From Nostoc sp. NMS2 (GTDB taxonomy: Bacteria; Cyanobacteriota; Cyanobacteriia; Cyanobacteriales; Nostocaceae), in NCBI RefSeq assembly GCF_017115105.1, contig NZ_JABXKH010000167.1, positions 85,502 through 149,501 of the forward strand: a stretch of DNA of 64,000 bases, given 5' to 3'. Under the pieces are notes generated by a model. That model was not told the DNA's origin. It was given only the letters and a program-made list of their open reading frames with translations, and ran no database searches. Below, piece after piece: positions 35,826 through 45,414 of this stretch. Each line of letters begins with the position of its first letter. Position 1 is the stretch's first letter. The position numbers and the translations under genes were made by a program.

Positions 35826-35948
35826 AATTCGTAATTCGTAATTCGTAATTCGTAATTCGTAATAGAGCCTCCGGCACGCTCCGCGTTAAGCGTTCGCGTA
35901 GCGTCTCGAAGAGAAGCTATGCCGCAGGCTTTACGTAATTCGTAATTC
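35826..35948. repeat. GTAATTC heptamer array interrupted by a GC-rich dispersed repeat
   Basis: About five copies of AATTCGT run from 35826 to 35862. A 70-bp GC-rich block follows (AGAGCCTCCGGCACGCTCCG to GCCGCAGGCTTTA, 35863-35934). Then the heptamers resume (35935-35948). The GC-rich block has relatives at 12106-12176 and appears to have been inserted into the array. Confidence 0.85.
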
Positions 35949-36038
35949 AAGATTGTTACATCAGGGAATTAAAATAATTTGTAATTAGTTAAATTAGAAC
36001 CATAATAATTAAAAGCGGAAGTTTAGGCGAAATTCTGT

Positions 36039-36485
36039 ATGCTGACATTTACCCAACTTAAACCACCTAATTGCGATGTAGCAGTCACTTTTACTCTGGC
36101 GCTGACAGCAGAAGAACGTACCCGCAGCCGTCATCGCTTTGAAACAGAAGATGGTAAAGTTGTGTTTTTACATTTACCCAGAGGAACTGTTTTACACGAT
36201 GGCGATATCCTACTAGAAGAAACCCATAATAGTTTAATCAGAATTACTGCCAAACCAGAACTAGTGCTGACTGCCTTTGCCCAAACACCACTTTTATTAT
36301 TACGCGCAGCATATCATTTGGGAAATCGCCATGTCCCTGTAGAAATTACTCCAACTTATTTACGATTGTCCTCAGATTCAGTTTTACGTGCAATGTTGGA
36401 ACAATTGGGGTTAGAAGTTAAAGAAGAAATTTTACCGTTTCAGCCAGAATTAGGAGCTTATGGACAACAGCATCATGCTCACTGA
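36039..36485 (+). CDS. ureE: Urease accessory protein UreE
   Basis: UreE is the nickel metallochaperone that delivers Ni2+ for urease assembly. The 148-residue protein has the N-terminal domain (ALTAEERTRSRHRFETEDGKVVFLHLPRGTVLHDGD) and the C-terminal metal-binding domain with LLLRAAYHLGNRHVPVEI, where the His of GNRH is the usual Ni ligand. The tail GAYGQQHHAH adds further histidines. It overlaps ureF by 26 bp, so the two are translationally coupled. Confidence 0.95.
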   Translation: MLTFTQLKPPNCDVAVTFTLALTAEERTRSRHRFETEDGKVVFLHLPRGTVLHDGDILLEETHNSLIRITAKPELVLTAFAQTPLLLLRAAYHLGNRHVPVEITPTYLRLSSDSVLRAMLEQLGLEVKEEILPFQPELGAYGQQHHAH

Positions 36486-37152
36486 TAGCCATCTTTTGAG
36501 TATTTTGCAGTTAGCTAGCTCCGCTTTACCTGTGGGAGCATATAGTTATTCTGAAGGCTTAGAAATGCTGGTAGAAAATGGTACGATCGCTAACCAGACA
36601 AATCTCAAAGATTGGTTAAAAGCAGAGTTGCTATATGGGGCAATTCGGTTAGAGGCGGCGGTGATGGTACGATCGCAGCAAGCTGCAAGAATAGGTGATG
36701 TAGAGTCCCTCTGCCGTTGGAATCTGTGGTTATCTGCTGCAAGGGAAACAGAAGAATTACGCGCCTCTAGTTGGCAGATGGGGCGATCGCTGATCCAATT
36801 ACTTGGTAAACTAGAACCGCAGATTATACCGATTGCCAATATTGTGGGTAATCCTTGCAATTACGCGATCGCTTTTGGTATTGCCGTTGCCCATTGGCAA
36901 ATTAGCATCAAAGCAGCATTACTCGGATATCTGCATAGTTGGGCAAGTAATTTGATTACTGCTGGCGTGAAACTTATCCCCCTTGGACAAACCGCAGGAC
37001 AGCAGTTATTGCTAGATTTGCAACCATTATTTAGCACTGCGGCGTTAGAAATTCTAGCCTTGCAGGATGATGAACTCGCCTGTTGTAGTTGGGGTTTGTC
37101 GCTAGCGAGTATGCAGCATGAAACACAGTATACAAGGTTGTTTAGAAGTTAG
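36460..37152 (+). CDS. ureF: Urease accessory protein UreF
   Basis: UreF is the assembly factor that works with UreG and UreD to activate urease. The 230-residue protein shows LLSILQLASSALPVGAYSYSEGLEM, FGIAVAHWQISIKAALLGYLHSWASNLITAGVKLIPLGQTAGQQLL and the C-terminal helix, all conserved. It starts inside the end of ureE. A second ATG at 36475 (MLTDSH) is also possible. Confidence 0.95.
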   Translation: MDNSIMLTDSHLLSILQLASSALPVGAYSYSEGLEMLVENGTIANQTNLKDWLKAELLYGAIRLEAAVMVRSQQAARIGDVESLCRWNLWLSAARETEELRASSWQMGRSLIQLLGKLEPQIIPIANIVGNPCNYAIAFGIAVAHWQISIKAALLGYLHSWASNLITAGVKLIPLGQTAGQQLLLDLQPLFSTAALEILALQDDELACCSWGLSLASMQHETQYTRLFRS

Positions 37153-37217
37153 GGCAGAAGAATTTTAGATTTTAGATTTTGGATTTTGGATTGAACAATC
37201 TAAAATCTACAATCTAC

Positions 37218-37377
37218 GGGAGCATCCCAAATGTGCAAAAACCTTGATAGCCCTCATCCCCTAACCCCTTCTCCCATCTTTGGGAGAAGGGGAACTAGGT
37301 TATGTCTCCCCTCTCCCAAAGATGGGAGAGGGGCTGGGGGTGAGGGAAAAGATTTAAGCTTGCATTGGGATGCTCCC
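37218..37377. mobile_element. 160-bp miniature element between ureF and ureG, 8-bp target duplication
   Basis: Ends GGGAGCATCCCAAATG and CATTGGGATGCTCCC are inverted repeats. CAATCTAC lies directly on both sides (37210-37217 and 37378-37385). The interior has inverted CTTCTCCCATCTTTGGGAGA-type arms. The element at 43408-43567 has the same ends, the same 160-bp length and an 8-bp duplication. It sits within the ure operon and could influence ureG expression. Confidence 0.85.
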
Positions 37378-37412
37378 CAATCTACAATCTAAAATCCAAA
37401 ATGGTATGACTT

Positions 37413-38009
37413 ATGAATGCATTTAGAGTAGGGGTTGCTGGCCCGGTGGGTTCGGGGAAGACGGCTTTGGTGGATGCTTTGTGCAAGGGATTGCGTGAGC
37501 AGTATCAGATTGCGGTGGTGACGAATGATATTTATACTCAGGAGGATGCTCAGTTTTTAGTGCGTTCTCAGGCGTTGGCTAGCGATCGCATTTTGGGTGT
37601 AGAAACTGGTGGTTGTCCTCATACTGCCATCCGCGAAGATGCTTCGATGAATTTGGCGGCAATTGAACAGTTAGAGGAACGTTTTATCGATTTAGATTTG
37701 GTGTTTTTGGAAAGTGGTGGCGATAACTTAGCTGCTACCTTTAGTCCTGAATTAGTAGATTTAACAATTTACGTCATTGATGTTGCAGCAGGCGATAAAA
37801 TTCCCCGCAAAGGCGGCCCAGGCATTACTAAGTCTGATTTGTTGGTGATTAACAAAACTGATTTAGCACCTTATGTTGGTGCAGATTTAAGTGTGATGGA
37901 ACGAGATGCTAAAAAAATGCGCGGTGATAAACCTTTTATTTTTACTAATTTAAAAACTCAGTCTGGGCTTGCAGATGTAATTAACTTTGTTTGTATAAAT
38001 ATTTGTTGA
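37413..38009 (+). CDS. ureG: Urease accessory GTPase UreG
   Basis: UreG is the GTPase that powers nickel insertion into urease. P-loop GPVGSGKTALVDALC (about 10-24), ETGGCPHTAIREDASMN with the Cys-Pro-His nickel site, LVFLESGGDNLAATFSPEL and guanine-specificity motif NKTDLAPYVGA are all present in the 198-residue protein. It is the third gene of the ureEFG set. The urease structural genes are not in this window. ATG 37413 follows shortly after the transposable element. Confidence 0.96.
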   Translation: MNAFRVGVAGPVGSGKTALVDALCKGLREQYQIAVVTNDIYTQEDAQFLVRSQALASDRILGVETGGCPHTAIREDASMNLAAIEQLEERFIDLDLVFLESGGDNLAATFSPELVDLTIYVIDVAAGDKIPRKGGPGITKSDLLVINKTDLAPYVGADLSVMERDAKKMRGDKPFIFTNLKTQSGLADVINFVCINIC

Positions 38010-38428
38010 AAAAGAATTCAGAATCAAGACAACTAAATCTGCATATCACTCTTCTGTCACTTTCCGAAGTGAGCAAGTAGTAACTAAGTGAAATTATCCA
38101 GAAGCATAACAAGGTTTAAATTGATTCATTTCTTTCGGTACGTCCATATTCTTTAATACGACCCACGTATTTCTGTACACCTTTACGTTTAATTTATTGC
38201 CCTTGTATTGTGGCAGAAGTATAAGCAATTGATATCAATAAAATTATAGATATTAACCGTTCACCCGATACTTTAGACGTAAACAAAAATATATTTTCTG
38301 CTCACAGAGCCAGTTTGCTAGCTTGACTGAACAAAATTCTCGGTCTCCTAATACACAAACATGATTGCAATGCTGTATATCGCAATCCTAAATAAGATTA
38401 CCGTAGCAGAAGAAGTACTTGATATCAA
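38010..38428. other. Intergenic region between ureG and a kinase gene
   Basis: No gene is supported. On the minus strand a short stretch around 38130-38200 reads KGVQKYVGRIKEYGRTERNE before a stop. It could be the tail of a decayed gene, but I cannot assign it. The rest is AT-rich without visible repeats. Confidence 0.4.
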
Positions 38429-39706
38429 TCAAAAACTCTGAAAAGGAGCTACAGGTAATTGAACACTCACGGTAGTACCGCTTAAGAGGTCAGAACAGAT
38501 TGACAGTTCCCCATTATGAGCATTGACAATGCGTTTGGTAATAGCAAGTCCTAGCCCAGTGCCAGAAGGTTTTGTGGAGAAGAATGGCTGAGAAAGCTTG
38601 CTTATAAATTCTGATGGAATTGGTTCGCCGCCATTGTGGACATTAATACAGACTTTATTTATATGGCAACAATCTACTTTCCACTTAATAATATCTCCTG
38701 GTGTAACTGCCTCACAAGCATTACGAATAATATTAATAAATACTTGTTTAAGTTTGTCCTTATCTCCCAAAATTTTTACTGTAGGCAATACTGGAACAAA
38801 TTCAATTCGTCGTTTCAGAGCTTCTGGCATTTCATGAATGTATACCAGCAACTCATGAATTAGTTCATTCACATCTAATTCACAAAGCTGCAATACTTGG
38901 GGCTTGGCGTAGAGCAAAATTTCACTTAGCAGACGCTCTAAACGACTAGCTTCGCTCAATGCCAATGCTAATCGCTCTTGAGCAGATTCAGTTAAAATGG
39001 TTTTTCGGAAATACTTTAATCCCATAATCATTGTTGTCAAGGGATTACGAATTTCATGCACAATCATGGCAGCAAATTCGCCAATAGCCGCTAATCGTTC
39101 CTGTTCTAAAAGCTTGGCTTGGGTTGCTTGTAATTCTGCGGTACGTTTTTTTATCTCAGCTTCCAAAATCTGATTAAATTTGCACTGTTGTTGATAAAGA
39201 TGATAGTTATCAATTGCTGTTGCTGCTCGTTCAGCAAACAATTCCACAATTTGGATATCTTCTTTTGTAAAATCACGTGGTTGGTGATTAAAAGAACAGA
39301 TAGTACCAATCACCTTATTTTCAGCAGTCCGCAATGGTATTCCTAAATATGCACAATAACCTTCTGGAGCCTGTCCATACTCTGGGTGTTTTTGAGCATC
39401 TTGCACGGCTAATGAATGACCCGTTTGGATAACAGTACCAGTTAGTAAACCATGTAGTGAATAAACATGTTCGCCCTCGCCCATTTCGAGACTACTGGCT
39501 AGAACAGTTTCAAATCCCTCTTGGCAAAAGGTAACAACTGTCCAATCAACTCCAATAAGTTCGCTGACTCCACAGGCAATATTGTGCAAATAGCTACCCA
39601 GTTCGCCAGTTCGATAGTTTAAAGAAGACAAACGGATTATGATTTGTCGTTCACGCTGCCAAGTTTGGTTGTGCAACAATATTTCGTCATCACTAGTTTT
39701 GCTCAT
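38429..39706 (-). CDS. GAF-domain sensor histidine kinase
   Basis: The 425-residue soluble kinase has an N-terminal GAF domain (about 25-168, with ACGVSELIGVDWTVVTFCQEG and YCAYLGIPLRTAENKVIGTIC). A coiled coil (175-205, LEAEIKKRTAELQATQAKLL) follows, then the dimerisation domain with His217 (MIVHEIRNPLTTM). The ATPase domain has N-box INIIRNACEAV, a modified first glycine box HNGGEPI, and GTGLGLAI. The GAF pocket may bind a small molecule or a bilin; CAYLG contains a Cys, but the cyanobacteriochrome signatures are lacking. Partner regulator unknown. Confidence 0.9.
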   Translation of the reverse strand: MSKTSDDEILLHNQTWQRERQIIIRLSSLNYRTGELGSYLHNIACGVSELIGVDWTVVTFCQEGFETVLASSLEMGEGEHVYSLHGLLTGTVIQTGHSLAVQDAQKHPEYGQAPEGYCAYLGIPLRTAENKVIGTICSFNHQPRDFTKEDIQIVELFAERAATAIDNYHLYQQQCKFNQILEAEIKKRTAELQATQAKLLEQERLAAIGEFAAMIVHEIRNPLTTMIMGLKYFRKTILTESAQERLALALSEASRLERLLSEILLYAKPQVLQLCELDVNELIHELLVYIHEMPEALKRRIEFVPVLPTVKILGDKDKLKQVFINIIRNACEAVTPGDIIKWKVDCCHINKVCINVHNGGEPIPSEFISKLSQPFFSTKPSGTGLGLAITKRIVNAHNGELSICSDLLSGTTVSVQLPVAPFQSF

Positions 39707-40550
39707 GGATACTTATTGCATGGGTTATAAAAGTAATTTCAAAAATTGACTAGATAGTTATTTTGACTAAGCTGTACTATTTTGAGAGAAAGATTCTACT
39801 AGAGACATTATGCTATTTACGTGCAACAAACTGATTATTTTTTAGTTGAATCAATGTAAATTTATACAACAATTATATATTGAAAAATAAGTGGTGTCAT
39901 CGTGACTAAAGTCAAACAATCTCAGAGTATTATGTAGTGTAATCTATCGGAGATATCGCTTGGCTTCAGTCTGTTGCATTTACGATGATATGGTTCGGTT
40001 TATTTATATAGTAATCCGCTTTGATTATTGAACTGACTTGTGTAGAGTGGGAGTAGGGAATAGGGACTTGTACTGAGCGACTTGTGCCGAGCGAAGTCGA
40101 GGTAAGCCGAAGTAGTGGGAAGTAGAGAATAAGCCTTTTCGGTTGGTACTTAAATTGTTCAAAAATCAAATAGGAGTCCTATATCTAAGAGGATGTTTGA
40201 AAAGTTGTTGCTGATGTATCAAAAAGTTTAGATCCTCCTAAATCCTCCTTAAAAAGGAGGACTTTGAGAAGGCTATTCACCCCTTTTTAAGGCTAGGGGG
40301 GATCTTGGTACAACCATAGACTTTTCAAACAACCTCTAAGTACTTATAGACTGGAAATTTAGAGGCATTTTAGCTTCTACTTGCAGAAATGTCTTACCAA
40401 AGATACTTGTATTTAATATTATTTAAGGTGAGAGATTTTATTTAATCACGATCGCAGTTAAGATTTTAGAAATCTTAATACCATTCTCAGCACACTAGAG
40501 GATTCATAATCGATAATCCAAATATTGATCCCAAGGAAAAGTGTTGACTT
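39707..40550. other. Intergenic region with a dispersed module and a miniature element
   Basis: The region holds a purine-rich run (GGGAGTAGGGAATAGGG), the CTTGTACTGAGCGACTTGTG module with its partner GAAGTCGAGG...GCCGAAGTA (40067-40114), and the element at 40189-40336. No gene was found. The promoter of the debranching enzyme gene is expected near its right end. Confidence 0.5.
40189..40336. mobile_element. Miniature element with GAGGxTGTTTGAAAAG ends
   Basis: Left end GAGGATGTTTGAAAAG and right end CTTTTCAAACAACCTC are inverted repeats with one mismatch, flanked by TAA on each side. The interior has CCTCCTTAAAAAGGAGG and AGGGGGGATC segments common in Nostoc repeats. The TNA duplication again suggests an IS5-type transposase. 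Confidence 0.72.
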
Positions 40551-42533
40551 ATGTGTATAGAATTTGGGCGGGAAATCTGCGGCAATCTTGATACGGCAGA
40601 GTCACGGGAATGGTTAGTTACTAACGGTATTGGTGGTTACGCTTCTGGAACTGTGGCTGGTTTATTGACGCGCCGCTATCACGGACTACTGGTAGCAGCA
40701 TTGAAACCACCTTTAGCTCGTACCTTACTGCTGGCAAAACTAGATGAAACTGTCCTGTATGACAATCGCTCTTATTCTCTAGACACCAATCGTTGGGTAG
40801 ATGGGACTGTCAGCCCTCACGGTTATCAAAATATTGAACGTTTTTCTCTGGAAGGGACAATTCCCTTATGGCGTTTTGCTATTGCCGATGCCTTGTTAGA
40901 AAAACGGGTGTGGATGCAACAAGGTGTTAACACAACTTATGTCCAATATACTCTGCGTCGTGCCACACAACCTCTGAAGTTGATGCTCAAAGCAATGGTC
41001 AACTACCGCGATTATCACAGCGACACCCAAAGCAATGGCTGGCAGATGTCTATTCAGGAAGTCGAACAGGGGATTTGTGTAACTGCTTATTCAGGTGCTG
41101 TACCAGTGTATCTACTGAGCGATAGCGGTAGTGCATCTGTTGCTCACGATTGGTATTATGGGTTTGACTTAGCTGTTGAACGCTATCGGGGATTGAGAGA
41201 TAGAGAAGACCATCTCCACGCTGCGACTTTTGAAGTTACACTGAATCCTGGGGAAGCGATGGTATTTGTAGCCAGCACAGAAAAGCCAGCAAATCTCAAT
41301 GCCGAAGCTGCACTTAAGTTACGTCGCGCTCAAGAGCAGAAGCTAACAGGATTTTGGAATAGTAACCGACCCCTCAATACTAAGGAATCACCTATCTGGA
41401 TTAAGCAACTAATATTAGCTGCTGACCAGCTTATTGTTGACCGTCCAGTGCCAGAAGACCCCAACGGCAAAACCATCATTGCTGGTTATCACTGGTTTAG
41501 CGACTGGGGACGCGACACCATGATTAGTCTACCTGGTTTGACAATTTCCACTGGTCGCCCAGAGGTAGCACGCTCAATTCTTCGCACTTTTGCCAGATAC
41601 GTAGACCAAGGAATGTTGCCAAATCGCTTTCCTGATGCGGGCGATCAACCAGAATATAATACTGTCGATGCTACTCTCTGGTATTTTGAAGCAGTCCGCG
41701 CCTACTACAGCGCTACGGATGATGATAATTTGCTGGCTGAACTCTTTCCAGTCCTTGCAGACATCATCAATTGGCACTGTCGCGGTACACGCTACAACAT
41801 CCATCTCGATCCGGCCGATGGCTTACTTTTTGCAGGCGTTGCAGGTGTACAACTGACTTGGATGGATGCCAAAGTTGACGATTGGGTAGTTACGCCCCGA
41901 ATTGGCAAACCGATTGAAGTTAATGCCCTCTGGTATAATGCTTTACGGACAATGGCAAAGTTTGCCCGTCATCTTGGTAAACCACACCAAGAATATGAGG
42001 CAATGGCAGACCGGGCTAAGTATAGATTTTCTCGCTTCTGGAATGACGAGACAGGTTATTGCTATGACGTTCTAGACAGTCCTGATGGTGATGATCCGGC
42101 ATTGCGACCTAACCAAATATTTGCTGTTTCGCTACCAGAAAGCCCGCTAACACCTGCCCAGCAAAGGAGTGTGGTAGAAGCTTGCGGGCGGATGCTGCTG
42201 ACATCTCATGGGTTGCGATCGCTTGCCCCAAACCATCCTCAATACCAGGGTAAATACGGTGGCAATCAGTATCAACGCGATGGAGCTTATCACCAAGGGA
42301 CAGTTTGGGGTTGGTTGTTGGGGCCATTCGTTTTGGCACACTTGCGCGTCTATAAAAACCCTGAGCAGGCTCGTCAATTTTTAGAACCAATGGCTAATCA
42401 TCTCACAGCACACGGTCTTGGCAGTCTCAGCGAAATTTTTGATGGTGATGCCCCGATGACTCCACGGGGATGTATTGCCCAAGCGTGGACAGTGGCAGAG
42501 GTTTTACGTGCTTGGTTTGCAACAGAGAGTTGA
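40551..42533 (+). CDS. Glycogen debranching enzyme (amylo-alpha-1,6-glucosidase type)
   Basis: The 660-residue protein belongs to the archaeal/bacterial GDE family that removes alpha-1,6 branches from glycogen. The N-terminal domain has REWLVTNGIGGYASGTVAGLLTRRYHGLLVA. The catalytic (alpha/alpha)6 barrel has IIAGYHWFSDWGRDTMISLPGL, with the catalytic acid region WGRD, then EYNTVDATLWYFEA, EVNALWYNAL and FQRDGAYHQGTVWGW-like NQYQRDGAYHQGTVWGWLLG. It should act in the cytoplasm on stored glycogen. Single-gene unit; ATG 40551 gives the expected MCIEFGREIC start. Confidence 0.92.
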   Translation: MCIEFGREICGNLDTAESREWLVTNGIGGYASGTVAGLLTRRYHGLLVAALKPPLARTLLLAKLDETVLYDNRSYSLDTNRWVDGTVSPHGYQNIERFSLEGTIPLWRFAIADALLEKRVWMQQGVNTTYVQYTLRRATQPLKLMLKAMVNYRDYHSDTQSNGWQMSIQEVEQGICVTAYSGAVPVYLLSDSGSASVAHDWYYGFDLAVERYRGLRDREDHLHAATFEVTLNPGEAMVFVASTEKPANLNAEAALKLRRAQEQKLTGFWNSNRPLNTKESPIWIKQLILAADQLIVDRPVPEDPNGKTIIAGYHWFSDWGRDTMISLPGLTISTGRPEVARSILRTFARYVDQGMLPNRFPDAGDQPEYNTVDATLWYFEAVRAYYSATDDDNLLAELFPVLADIINWHCRGTRYNIHLDPADGLLFAGVAGVQLTWMDAKVDDWVVTPRIGKPIEVNALWYNALRTMAKFARHLGKPHQEYEAMADRAKYRFSRFWNDETGYCYDVLDSPDGDDPALRPNQIFAVSLPESPLTPAQQRSVVEACGRMLLTSHGLRSLAPNHPQYQGKYGGNQYQRDGAYHQGTVWGWLLGPFVLAHLRVYKNPEQARQFLEPMANHLTAHGLGSLSEIFDGDAPMTPRGCIAQAWTVAEVLRAWFATES

Positions 42534-42563
42534 TGCGGGGAATAACTATCGACTGCTTACCTA

Positions 42564-43346
42564 TCACCCCACCCAAAGTTGAGCAAAACGTTCAGCCGTC
42601 CATCCTACAATATCTGATACCTGCCCATCACCAATTTCTACGATCCGCTTAGTACCGTCTCTACGCTCTATTACATCCACAGAAAAGAATTGGCTTCCAA
42701 TCCGCTTTGCACACTCTTCAACAATCTCTGGAACTTCTTCATCTGGTAAAGCAGCAAAAGCTTTACCAGATATAACAAAGTAACGCTTCTCGGTTTCGGG
42801 CACAAAATCTTCAATCCGCCGCACACAAATACCTCCCTCAATATTGCCCCGAAACTTCTGCATTTCAGACACCACTGTTCCTATTTCCGAGGGTTTATTA
42901 ATTATGGAACCAACTGAGGTTTTGAGAGATTTAACGTAATCTTTGATAAAAAATCCGTTCCAAGCAAGTATGTTCAACTCATTCTCTAAATTATCATCAA
43001 CAGAATAGAATTTAGTCTCTGGAGTTAAATCGGCAATCAGAGGATACCAGTTAGGGAGATAGTGTGTGGCTAAATACTCAGCTTTAGAAGTCAAGAGACT
43101 TGCCCCTGTGCTGCCCACGACCCCAACTAATAACTCATAATCAGAGGGTGAGATTATCCAACCGCGATAGACCACTTTTGAATCTGGATAGGGGACTGGA
43201 ATAATCTTTGATGAACCAGATGCCAGCAACTCTAAAGAAACAACAGAAGTTGCAAATCCTGCATCTTGCATACAAGCAACTTGTTCCAGATATGCTGCAT
43301 CCGCTTTCTTGGGATTAAAGTAGTCACTAGGAAAAAGAAATCTCAC
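42564..43346 (-). CDS. ATP-grasp-type protein of unknown substrate
   Basis: The 260-residue protein has ATP-grasp features in its C-terminal half: GGICVRRIEDFVPETEKRYFVISGKAFA, followed by FFSVDVIERRDGTKRIVEIGDGQVSDIVGW, where D, E and GDG are the metal/ATP-binding set. The N-terminal part (MRFLFPSDYFNPKKADAAYL) is typical of the DUF4343 group. It probably ligates or phosphorylates a small molecule or peptide; substrate unknown. It lies tail-to-tail with the debranching enzyme gene, 30 bp apart. Confidence 0.82.
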   Translation of the reverse strand: MRFLFPSDYFNPKKADAAYLEQVACMQDAGFATSVVSLELLASGSSKIIPVPYPDSKVVYRGWIISPSDYELLVGVVGSTGASLLTSKAEYLATHYLPNWYPLIADLTPETKFYSVDDNLENELNILAWNGFFIKDYVKSLKTSVGSIINKPSEIGTVVSEMQKFRGNIEGGICVRRIEDFVPETEKRYFVISGKAFAALPDEEVPEIVEECAKRIGSQFFSVDVIERRDGTKRIVEIGDGQVSDIVGWTAERFAQLWVG

Positions 43347-43407
43347 AATACTTCAACTGATGTAAAGCTAACTAATGTAAAGCTAACTTGTTATTAAGGG
43401 AAAAATC

Positions 43408-43567
43408 GGGAGCATCCCGTTTTGGCAGATCGCCCTCAGACTAGAAGTCTGGGGCTATACAAACTAAACCCGCCTGCGCGGGTTTCAGAGAGTCCGCGTA
43501 GGCGGACTTCGTTTGTGTAGCCGCGATTTCCAATCGCCCAGTGTTTCTTCCAAAAGTGGATGCTCCC
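43408..43567. mobile_element. 160-bp miniature element, GGGAGCATCC family, 8-bp target duplication
   Basis: Ends GGGAGCATCCCGTTTTGG and CCAAAAGTGGATGCTCCC are inverted. GAAAAATC is repeated on both sides (43400-43407 and 43568-43575). The interior holds GC-rich hairpins (CCCGCCTGCGCGGG, GTCCGCGTAGGCGGAC) related to the repeat at 12106-12176. It is the same length as the ure element. Confidence 0.85.
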
Positions 43568-43959
43568 GAAAAATCTCTGTAGATCCACTGATATCAAAAG
43601 TTTTTTCCTACTATGTCTATTAAACAGCAAGAGCTACTTTCAGCCATTGTATTTTAAAAAAAGAATACAAAGAAAAACATACAAAAGTAGAAAATTTTAA
43701 GGTAATTCTCATCTGAAATTAATTTAATTACTAGGAAAATAATTTAATCTATTATTAGAGAAGGATTTGCAGAGTTGAGAGAGCGATCAAATAAAAATCT
43801 TTCGCAATCTTTCTGGAACGGCTGCACTTTTAACTGTAGCAACACAGGTAAGTTAAAATCAGCTATAAATCAAAATTTAGCGGTTAATAGTAACTTTACA
43901 TTTAGCATTCTGATTTTATTGATATAGGCTTATTTAACACCTAAAACGTAACCAGAAAA
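43568..43959. other. AT-rich intergenic region before the HAMP kinase gene
   Basis: I see no gene, repeat or RNA in these 390 bases. They probably contain the promoter of the kinase gene. Confidence 0.4.
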
Positions 43960-45393
43960 GTGAAGCAAATCAGAAAAAATTGGATAAACATAGACCCATT
44001 TTCCTTACAGTTGCGCCTCACAATTGGTATTGCTGCATTCTCCGGTTTTATATTAGGTAGCCTTGCTACATGGACTAGTTGGAAAATGCAGCAAATCTTA
44101 GTTGATAGTCATAAGTATAATATAGAACAAATTGCCAAGCGTTTACCGCAAGATGTGCAAATTTATAGTGAAATGATGCAACCTGAAACTGGGTTGCAAA
44201 AGGCTATTAATAACTTGGCAAATACCAACATTTTATTATGGTTAAAAAGTTCTGATAATAAAATTATAGTAAAATCTGCCACTTTAAATTTATTATCTGC
44301 TCCTACGGTAGCTGAGTTAATGTCCCTGACTAATATGCCGATTAAAGCACAAGTTTATAAAATAAACCAAAGCTATTTTGTTTTATGTGGTAGTTCTGTG
44401 CAAGTTCAAGGTAAGTTACTTGGTGAGTTATTTGTAGTCAAGGATATTACCCGCGAACAAAAAATATTTCTGGGAATGGTGCGGAGTTTAGCCATTATTA
44501 GTATTTTGGCAATTATTATTTTAACTGCTGCGATCGCATTTTATATCAAGCGTTCTCTACAACCTCTACGCCAGCTAAATCAAATGGCTTCTGTAATTTC
44601 GGCTGAAGATTTAGGACAACCGCAGCTATCTGTTGATAATGCACCCAGCGAAGTTAAAGAATTAGCTCAAACCCTAACTATGCTGTTATCGCGCCTCTCT
44701 CAATCTTGGGAGCAAGAACGAGAATTTGTGAGTAATGTTTCTCACGAATTACGTACACCTTTAACTATTGTACATGGTTATTTGCAAAGCGTCTTGCGAA
44801 GGCAAAATAATTTAACACAAACCCAACAAGAAGCTTTAGAAACTGCTGCATCGGAAGCTGAACGCACTATCCGTCTGCTACAAGATTTACTTGATTTAGC
44901 ACGAGCCGATAATGGTTACTTATATTTTCAAATGAAATCCTATGTGCTGAATGACTTGGTTGAAGAAGTGGTGATGATGGCAAAAAAATATAGCGATCGC
45001 ATAATTAAAATCGAGTCAAAACTTGATCGAATTGATGTGAAAGCAGACTACATTCGCCTCAAACAAGTATTATTGAATTTGATTGATAATGCCATTAAGT
45101 ATTCTGAAGCTGATACACCCATAGTTTTGAAATTAAATCAACTTGAAGATCGGGCAATTATTCAAGTTTGTGACAAAGGTTATGGCATTCCTTTGCAACA
45201 GCAAGCACGGATATTTGAAAGATTTTACCGTGTAGATGAATCCCGCTCTCATACTACTGGGGGTTGTGGTTTGGGTTTATCTATTGTCAAGACACTTGTT
45301 GAGGGGATGGGGGGTAGTGTCAGTGTGCAATCAAAGTTAGGGGAAGGGAGTACATTTACAATTAGTTTACCGACATATAGCAGTGCTATTTGA
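43960..45393 (+). CDS. Two-helix membrane sensor histidine kinase
   Basis: The 477-residue kinase has a first membrane helix (about 20-40, LTIGIAAFSGFILGSLATW), an extracytoplasmic sensor loop (41-170) and a second helix (175-196, LAIISILAIIILTAAIAFYI). A HAMP domain (197-250), His262 (VSNVSHELRTPLTI) and an intact ATPase domain follow (NLIDNAIKYS, CDKGYGIP, CGLGLSIVK). The start is GTG 43960. The gene is convergent with the copper-export operon, but the sensor loop has no obvious metal-binding Cys/His cluster, so a copper role is only a guess from position. No response regulator is adjacent. Confidence 0.9.
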   Translation: MKQIRKNWINIDPFSLQLRLTIGIAAFSGFILGSLATWTSWKMQQILVDSHKYNIEQIAKRLPQDVQIYSEMMQPETGLQKAINNLANTNILLWLKSSDNKIIVKSATLNLLSAPTVAELMSLTNMPIKAQVYKINQSYFVLCGSSVQVQGKLLGELFVVKDITREQKIFLGMVRSLAIISILAIIILTAAIAFYIKRSLQPLRQLNQMASVISAEDLGQPQLSVDNAPSEVKELAQTLTMLLSRLSQSWEQEREFVSNVSHELRTPLTIVHGYLQSVLRRQNNLTQTQQEALETAASEAERTIRLLQDLLDLARADNGYLYFQMKSYVLNDLVEEVVMMAKKYSDRIIKIESKLDRIDVKADYIRLKQVLLNLIDNAIKYSEADTPIVLKLNQLEDRAIIQVCDKGYGIPLQQQARIFERFYRVDESRSHTTGGCGLGLSIVKTLVEGMGGSVSVQSKLGEGSTFTISLPTYSSAI

Positions 45394-45414
45394 ATTTTTA
45401 AAATATATATCCTC

